Below are positions 21,547-25,829 of a stretch of DNA of 25,829 bases, one piece after another. The notes under the pieces are model-generated. The model did no database searches and had not been told where the DNA came from. It worked only from the letters and a program-made list of their open reading frames with translations. A program made the position numbers and the translations under genes. Source of the stretch: Phycisphaerales bacterium (GTDB taxonomy: Bacteria > Planctomycetota > Phycisphaerae > Phycisphaerales > SM1A02); the NCBI GenBank assembly GCA_018882625.1, contig VERO01000005.1, forward strand, positions 1 through 25,829, read 5' to 3'. Each line of letters opens with the position of its first letter. Position 1 is the first letter of the stretch.

Positions 21547-22320
21547 TCAGGCCGCCCTGGCGATGGCCGATGCGATGGCGAGGAAGTCGTCCGCGCGGAG
21601 CGACGCCCCGCCGACGAGTCCGCCGTCGACACCCGGCTCTGCGACGATGGTCGTCACGTTGCCGGGCGAAAGCGATCCGCCGTACACCACGCGGGCCGTT
21701 TCGGAGAGTTCCGCATCATACAGGGATGCCAAGGTCGACCGGATCTCGCGATGGGCCTCCCGAGCGTCGGCTGGCGTCGCCGAAACCCCCGTCCCGATCG
21801 CCCAGACGGGCTCATAGGCGATCACGAGCCGATCCCACTCCTCGCGGTCGACTGAGCTGAGGGCTGACCTCAGCTGGCGCGCCACCACCTCATGGGCGTC
21901 GCCCGCCAGGCGCTCCGCGCGCGTCTCGCCCACGCAGAGCACCGCGCGCAGACCGCTGTCGAGCGCCATGCGAAGCTTGTCCGCGACCAGCTCCTCGCGC
22001 TCGCCGATCACGTGGCGGCGCTCGGAGTGCCCGACGAGCACCCACTGCACTCCGAGGTCCAGAAGCATCTCTGCGCTCACCTCTCCGGTGAAGGCGCCGT
22101 TGGCCTCCGCCGAGAGGTCCTGCGCGCCGAGCGCCACTCCCGAGTGCCCCAGCGCTCGTCCCACGGACTGCAGGTACGGGAATGCGGGGAACACCACCAT
22201 GTCGATGGCCATCACTGCCTCGCGGCTGCCGGCGCTGACCGTCTCGGCGAGCTCGACCCCGCCGGCGAGGTCCCCGTTCATCTTCCAGTTGCCGCCCACG
22301 AAGGGTCGCCGCGTGCGCAT
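21547..22320 (-). CDS. tpiA: Triosephosphate isomerase
   Basis: TpiA interconverts dihydroxyacetone phosphate and glyceraldehyde 3-phosphate. The 257 residues hold the substrate-binding GNWKMN (Lys13), VLVGHSERR (catalytic His), AYEPVWAIGTG (catalytic Glu), loop 6 and YGGSLSPGN plus VDGGLVGGASL for phosphate binding. It starts at the ATG at 22320, 6 bases after TAGACT. It heads the operon tpiA-secG-yicC-kinase-PDZ and is divergent from alaS with 37 bases between start codons. Confidence 0.97.
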   Translation of the reverse strand: MRTRRPFVGGNWKMNGDLAGGVELAETVSAGSREAVMAIDMVVFPAFPYLQSVGRALGHSGVALGAQDLSAEANGAFTGEVSAEMLLDLGVQWVLVGHSERRHVIGEREELVADKLRMALDSGLRAVLCVGETRAERLAGDAHEVVARQLRSALSSVDREEWDRLVIAYEPVWAIGTGVSATPADAREAHREIRSTLASLYDAELSETARVVYGGSLSPGNVTTIVAEPGVDGGLVGGASLRADDFLAIASAIARAA

Positions 22321-22326
22321 CGGGGC

Positions 22327-22332
22327 AGTCTA
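22327..22332 (-). promoter_or_regulatory. -10 element of the tpiA operon
   Basis: TAGACT on the minus strand ends 6 bases before the ATG at 22320, predicting a leaderless transcript. With the alaS hexamer it forms a perfect inverted repeat (AGTCTA, 10 bases, TAGACT). Confidence 0.6.
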
Positions 22333-22342
22333 CGCCCCCACA

Positions 22343-22348
22343 TAGACT
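22343..22348 (+). promoter_or_regulatory. -10 element of alaS
   Basis: TAGACT ends 9 bases before the ATG at 22358, so the leader would be at most about 3 bases. It is the other half of the inverted repeat shared with tpiA. Confidence 0.6.
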
Positions 22349-22357
22349 CATCCCCTT

Positions 22358-25228
22358 ATGCGCGCGGCAGACGTCAGGCGTCACTTCATCGAGTTCTTCG
22401 TGTCGCGGTGCGGCCACACGGCTGTGCCGTCGAGCCCTGTGGTCCCCTACGAGGACCCGACGCTGCTCTTCACCAACGCGGGCATGAACCAGTTCAAGGA
22501 CGTGTTCCTCGGTCGCGGCACGCGCCCGTACACGCGGGCCGTCGACACCCAGAAGTGCATCCGCGCCGGCGGCAAGCACAACGACCTCGAGGACGTGGGC
22601 AAGGACGTCTACCACCACACCTTCTTCGAGATGCTCGGGAACTGGTCCTTCGGCGACTACTTCAAGCGGGAGTCGATCGACTGGGCGTGGGAGCTGCTGA
22701 CGAAGGTCTACGGGCTCGACCCCGCACGCCTCTACGCGACCTACTTCGGGGGCCACCCCGGCAGCGCGCTCGAGCCCGACACCGAGGCGCGCGACCTGTG
22801 GCGCCGCTACCTGCCTGCGGAGCGCGTGCTTCCCGGCAGCATGAAGGACAACTTCTGGGAGATGGGCGACACGGGACCGTGCGGCCCCTGCTCCGAGATC
22901 CACTTCGACCGCATCGGCGGGCGTGACGCGGCGACGCTCGTCAACTCGGGCGACGCGGATGTGCTCGAGATCTGGAACCTCGTCTTCATCCAGTTCAACC
23001 GCGAGCAGGACGGGAGCCTTCGCCCGCTGCCCGCCAAGCACGTGGACACGGGGATGGGCCTCGAGCGCATCGTGTCCGTCGTGCAGGGCAAGCGGTCCAA
23101 CTACGACACCGACCTCTGGTCGCCGATCTTCGCGGCGATCGCGCGCGAGACCGGCGCGCGCCCCTACTCGGGATCGCTCACGGACCACACTGACATTGCG
23201 TACCGGATCATCGCAGACCACATCCGGTGCCTCACGGTGGCGGCGTGCGATGGCGCTGCGCCGGGCGCAGAGGGCCGCAACTACGTCCTGCGGCGCATCC
23301 TCCGGCGCGCGGCAAGGCATGGCCGGCAGACGCTCGGAACGTCCCGGCCATTCCTGCACGCGCTCGTGCCCGCGGTGGTCGACACGCTTGGCGGCGCCTT
23401 CCCCGAGATCGCATCGGGTGCCGCGGCGGCGGCCCAGACGATCCTTGAGGAGGAGAAGCTCTTCGGCCGCACGCTCGACCGCGGCCTTGCGCTCTTTGCC
23501 GATGCCGCGCAGCGCGCCCGGGAGGCCCCGAGTCGATGCATCAGCGCGGAGGATGCGTTCAAGCTGCATGACACGTGGGGCTTCCCGATCGACCTCACCG
23601 AGGTGATGGCGAGCGAGCATGGGCTGCGCGTCGACGACGCGGGGTACCGGCAGCTCATGGAGCAGGCACGCGAGACAAGCCGTGCAGGCAAGCCGGGGGA
23701 GACGAGGCTCGAGCTCACGCCGGACGCGCTCGCGCGCCTCGCGCACATGGGTGCCCGGGCCACTGACGCGTCCGATGTGCACCACGGCCGCCCCATCCGC
23801 GCACGCATCGTCGCCATCTGGAACGGCACCGATTTCGACGCGAATGCGAGCGCGGGACCCCTGGTCGGGGTCATCCTGGACCAGACCAACATGTACGCGG
23901 AGTCGGGCGGGCAGGAAGCCGACACCGGAGAGCTGCGCGCGCAGGCCACGGGCGCGGTGGGCAGCGCGGCGGGTGATGGGCGCCCGCTCGCCAGCCACGG
24001 CACATTCGAGGTCAGCGACGTGCAGCGCTTCGGCGACTACGTGATGCACATCGGCACGGTCACGGGGGGGCGCATCAGCGTCGGCGAGACGGTGACCTGC
24101 ACCGTGCACCGCGAGCGGCGCGATGCGCTGCGCGCGAACCACACGGCCACGCACCTGCTCAACTGGGCGCTGCGCGAGGTGGTGGGCGACGAGGTCGAGC
24201 AGCGCGGATCGCTGGTGTCGCACGACAGGCTTCGCTTCGACTATGCGGCACGCGGCGCGCTCGGCGCAGCCGATGCGGCGCGCGTCGAGGGACTGGTGAA
24301 CGCCAAGATCTCGTCCGCGCTGCCGGTGCACGCCGATCTGGTGCCTCTGGCCGATGCGCGCGCGATCAAGGGCCTGCGTGCGGTGTTCGGCGAGCGCTAC
24401 CCCGACCCGGTGCGGCTCGTGTCGATCGGCGCCACCCCCGCCGAGATGCTCGCGAACCCCGGTAGCGCCGCATGGCGTGCGGTGTCGGCGGAGTTCTGCG
24501 GAGGCACGCACCTGGCCAGCACCAGCGAGGCGCACCGGTTTGTGCTTGCGTCCGAGGGCGCGCTGTCGGCTGGCGTGCGGCGCGTCACCGCGCTGACCGG
24601 CGGCGCCGCGATGGCCGCCGACATGGCCGCCGCCGACCTCGAGCGCAGGATTGCCGCCGCGGGATCGCTCGCCGCAGACGAGCTGCTGCACGAGGTGAAC
24701 GAGATCGCGAGGCTCGAGTCGTCGATTGGGCTGGGCATCGTCGCGCGTGCGCGCATTGCGCCGCAGGTCGCGGCGCTGCGCGAGCGGGCGAAGAGCGCTC
24801 GCCGCGAGACCTCCGGTGCCGCGCGCGACGCAGCCGTAGTCCAGGCGCGCGAGCTTGCGGAGCGCCACGGCGCGCGCACCGAGGCGCTTGTGGCGGTGCT
24901 CGATGGCGCCGATGCCGCGGCGCTGATGGCGGCGATCGACTGCGCGCGCGCACGGCTTGCGCATGTGCCGATCCTCTTCCTGTCCCCTGACGCGGATGCG
25001 GGCAAGGTCGCGATCGCCGCGACATGCCCTCCTGCCTCGATCGCGGCGGGACTCAAGGCAGGCGACTGGGTGCGCGCCGCTGCGCAGGCCTGCGGCGGAT
25101 CCGGGGGCGGAAAGCCGGACACGGCGCAGGCCGGCGGCAAGGATCCCGCCAAGGTGAACCACGCCGCCGAAGCGGCTCGCGACATGGCCGCGCGGACCGC
25201 TACGCCAGCGCCCGGTCGCGCCGGCTGA
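22358..25228 (+). CDS. alaS: Alanyl-tRNA synthetase
   Basis: AlaS charges tRNA-Ala and edits mischarged Ser and Gly. The 956 residues include the class II catalytic start (RHFIEFFVSRCGHTAVPSSPVVP, TLLFTNAGMNQFKDVFLG), CIRAGGKHNDLEDVG, HHTFFEMLGNWSFGDYFK, and the motif 3 region TGMGLERI. The editing-domain zinc site has HTATHLLNWAL and CGGTHLASTSEAH (the Cys and His ligands). The C-Ala domain ends in the family motif GGGKPDTAQAGG. About 30 residues follow this motif, Ala-rich and probably disordered, and the total is 80 residues longer than E. coli AlaS (876). The start ATG is 9 bases after TAGACT. The 3' end overlaps the convergent ABC-2 permease by 29 bases. Confidence 0.97.
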   Translation: MRAADVRRHFIEFFVSRCGHTAVPSSPVVPYEDPTLLFTNAGMNQFKDVFLGRGTRPYTRAVDTQKCIRAGGKHNDLEDVGKDVYHHTFFEMLGNWSFGDYFKRESIDWAWELLTKVYGLDPARLYATYFGGHPGSALEPDTEARDLWRRYLPAERVLPGSMKDNFWEMGDTGPCGPCSEIHFDRIGGRDAATLVNSGDADVLEIWNLVFIQFNREQDGSLRPLPAKHVDTGMGLERIVSVVQGKRSNYDTDLWSPIFAAIARETGARPYSGSLTDHTDIAYRIIADHIRCLTVAACDGAAPGAEGRNYVLRRILRRAARHGRQTLGTSRPFLHALVPAVVDTLGGAFPEIASGAAAAAQTILEEEKLFGRTLDRGLALFADAAQRAREAPSRCISAEDAFKLHDTWGFPIDLTEVMASEHGLRVDDAGYRQLMEQARETSRAGKPGETRLELTPDALARLAHMGARATDASDVHHGRPIRARIVAIWNGTDFDANASAGPLVGVILDQTNMYAESGGQEADTGELRAQATGAVGSAAGDGRPLASHGTFEVSDVQRFGDYVMHIGTVTGGRISVGETVTCTVHRERRDALRANHTATHLLNWALREVVGDEVEQRGSLVSHDRLRFDYAARGALGAADAARVEGLVNAKISSALPVHADLVPLADARAIKGLRAVFGERYPDPVRLVSIGATPAEMLANPGSAAWRAVSAEFCGGTHLASTSEAHRFVLASEGALSAGVRRVTALTGGAAMAADMAAADLERRIAAAGSLAADELLHEVNEIARLESSIGLGIVARARIAPQVAALRERAKSARRETSGAARDAAVVQARELAERHGARTEALVAVLDGADAAALMAAIDCARARLAHVPILFLSPDADAGKVAIAATCPPASIAAGLKAGDWVRAAAQACGGSGGGKPDTAQAGGKDPAKVNHAAEAARDMAARTATPAPGRAG

Positions 25229-25829
25229 GCGCCACCCACGCGGCGCCCGAGCATCCCGCGCCGATCGCCAGCAGCACCAGCAGTGCAGGCCACTGGTCGG
25301 CCCATGGCGTGCCGCGCCAGAGCGGCGCCTCGATCGCGGACACCGCCCACCGGAATGGGCTGACGCCGCTAAAGCGCCGAAGCATGTCAGGCATGAACAC
25401 GAGCGGAATCGACCCCCCGCCGATGATCGCCATCACGAGCACGAGCGCACGTCCTGCACCCTGCGCCGCGTCGTCGGATCGGAAGAGCGCGGCGATCAGC
25501 ATCGCGATCCCGGTGAAGGCGACGCTTGTCGCGACGAGCGCCACCGCGAGCGCCACAGGATCGACCGGCCTCACGCCGAAGGCTGCCCACGCGAGCGCGA
25601 CGAGCACCGCCTGCATCGTGAGCGCTGCAGCGAGGCATGCGATCGCCTTGCCGATCAGGATCGCATGACGGCCGACAGGCGCGAGGTGCATGCGCGCGAG
25701 CGTGCCGCGCGAGCGCTCGGCCGCATAGGCCGACGCGAAGGCCATCACGCATCCTGCGAGTCCCCACACGGCACCCTGCGGAAAGGTGATCGCGAAGGTG
25801 CTCGGCGGCGATGCGCGGAGCTCCTGCAC
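25200..25829 (-). CDS. ABC-2 type transporter permease, N-terminus beyond the window
   Basis: This 209-residue fragment is the C-terminal part of an ABC-2 permease. It has about five hydrophobic segments (AVWGLAGCVMAFASAYAAE; ACLAAALTMQAVLVALAWAA; AVALVATSVAFTGIAMLIAA; ALVLVMAIIGGGSIPLVFM; ALLVLLAIGAGCSGAAWVAL) with the family's ERSRGTLARMHLAPVGRHAILIGKAIA loop between the first two. The sequence FAITFPQGAVWG at the left of the fragment is typical of the periplasmic-to-membrane transition in this family, so the GTG at the window edge is internal and the gene continues past 25829. ABC-2 permeases export drugs, polysaccharides or lipids with a partner ATPase that is not in view. Its 3' end overlaps alaS by 29 bases. 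Confidence 0.85.
   Translation of the reverse strand: MQELRASPPSTFAITFPQGAVWGLAGCVMAFASAYAAERSRGTLARMHLAPVGRHAILIGKAIACLAAALTMQAVLVALAWAAFGVRPVDPVALAVALVATSVAFTGIAMLIAALFRSDDAAQGAGRALVLVMAIIGGGSIPLVFMPDMLRRFSGVSPFRWAVSAIEAPLWRGTPWADQWPALLVLLAIGAGCSGAAWVALSRRDRALA

Noticed and set aside
22327..22348. The 22-base inverted repeat as a classical repressor operator
   Set aside because: Each half coincides with a -10 element at the same distance from its start codon as elsewhere in the window, so divergent promoters explain it. An additional operator role is not excluded but has no support.
1..25829. A hidden defence, toxin-antitoxin, secondary-metabolite or phage system
   Set aside because: All sizeable real coding regions are housekeeping, envelope or unassigned single genes. 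No nuclease-plus-immunity pair, transposase, integrase, polyketide or peptide synthetase domain was seen.

Overview
This is a GC-rich, gene-dense chromosomal window with strong codon bias. It carries mostly housekeeping genes, with no mobile elements, phage genes, rRNA, tRNA or CRISPR arrays that I could see. The gene set points to a planctomycete, probably of the Phycisphaerae type: a giant PQQ-like beta-propeller protein, a eukaryotic-type UAP1-like uridylyltransferase, tpiA-secG-yicC linkage, a PTPS with an ExxHGH motif, and many genes without Shine-Dalgarno sequences. This placement is an inference from content, not a phylogeny.

Layout. Positions 3-1591 (+) hold the end of a secretin and a translationally coupled lipoprotein. 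Positions 1588-6271 (-) hold an extremely acidic low-complexity protein and a 1395-residue exported PQQ-like propeller protein. Positions 6410-6955 (+) hold a small LEA2-like lipoprotein. Positions 6983-9573 (-) are a PTPS-family protein followed by polyphosphate kinase. Positions 9609-11054 (+) are a phosphohexosamine mutase. Positions 11038-13322 (-) are pdxJ, dapA and a Nudix hydrolase. Positions 13344-15466 (+) are phoU and a UAP1-like pyrophosphorylase. Positions 15438-17267 (-) are recJ. Positions 17362-17976 (+) are a short-LID adenylate kinase. Positions 18004-22320 (-) are the operon tpiA, secG, yicC, an APH-fold kinase and a PDZ protein. Positions 22358-25228 (+) are alaS. Positions 25200-25829 (-) are a truncated ABC-2 permease. 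No stretch over 300 bases lacks a gene; the largest gap is 6272-6409.

How the genes relate. GlmM-like mutase and UAP1-like enzyme belong to amino-sugar nucleotide supply for the envelope. Ppk and PhoU belong to phosphate and polyphosphate physiology. DapA, PdxJ, TpiA, Adk and AlaS are core metabolism and translation. SecG, the secretin and the propeller/lipoproteins are envelope functions.

The most striking pattern is regulatory. Ten first-of-operon genes have a TAnnnT-type -10 hexamer only 6-10 bases before the start codon and no visible Shine-Dalgarno, so their mRNAs are probably leaderless or nearly so. Several internal operon genes (ppk, nudix, secG, the kinase, the PDZ gene) carry Shine-Dalgarno-like sequences. 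Three divergent pairs share intergenic regions of only 21-37 bases, and two of these have back-to-back -10 elements exactly 10 bases apart. I found no clearly new multi-gene system such as a defence island or biosynthetic cluster.
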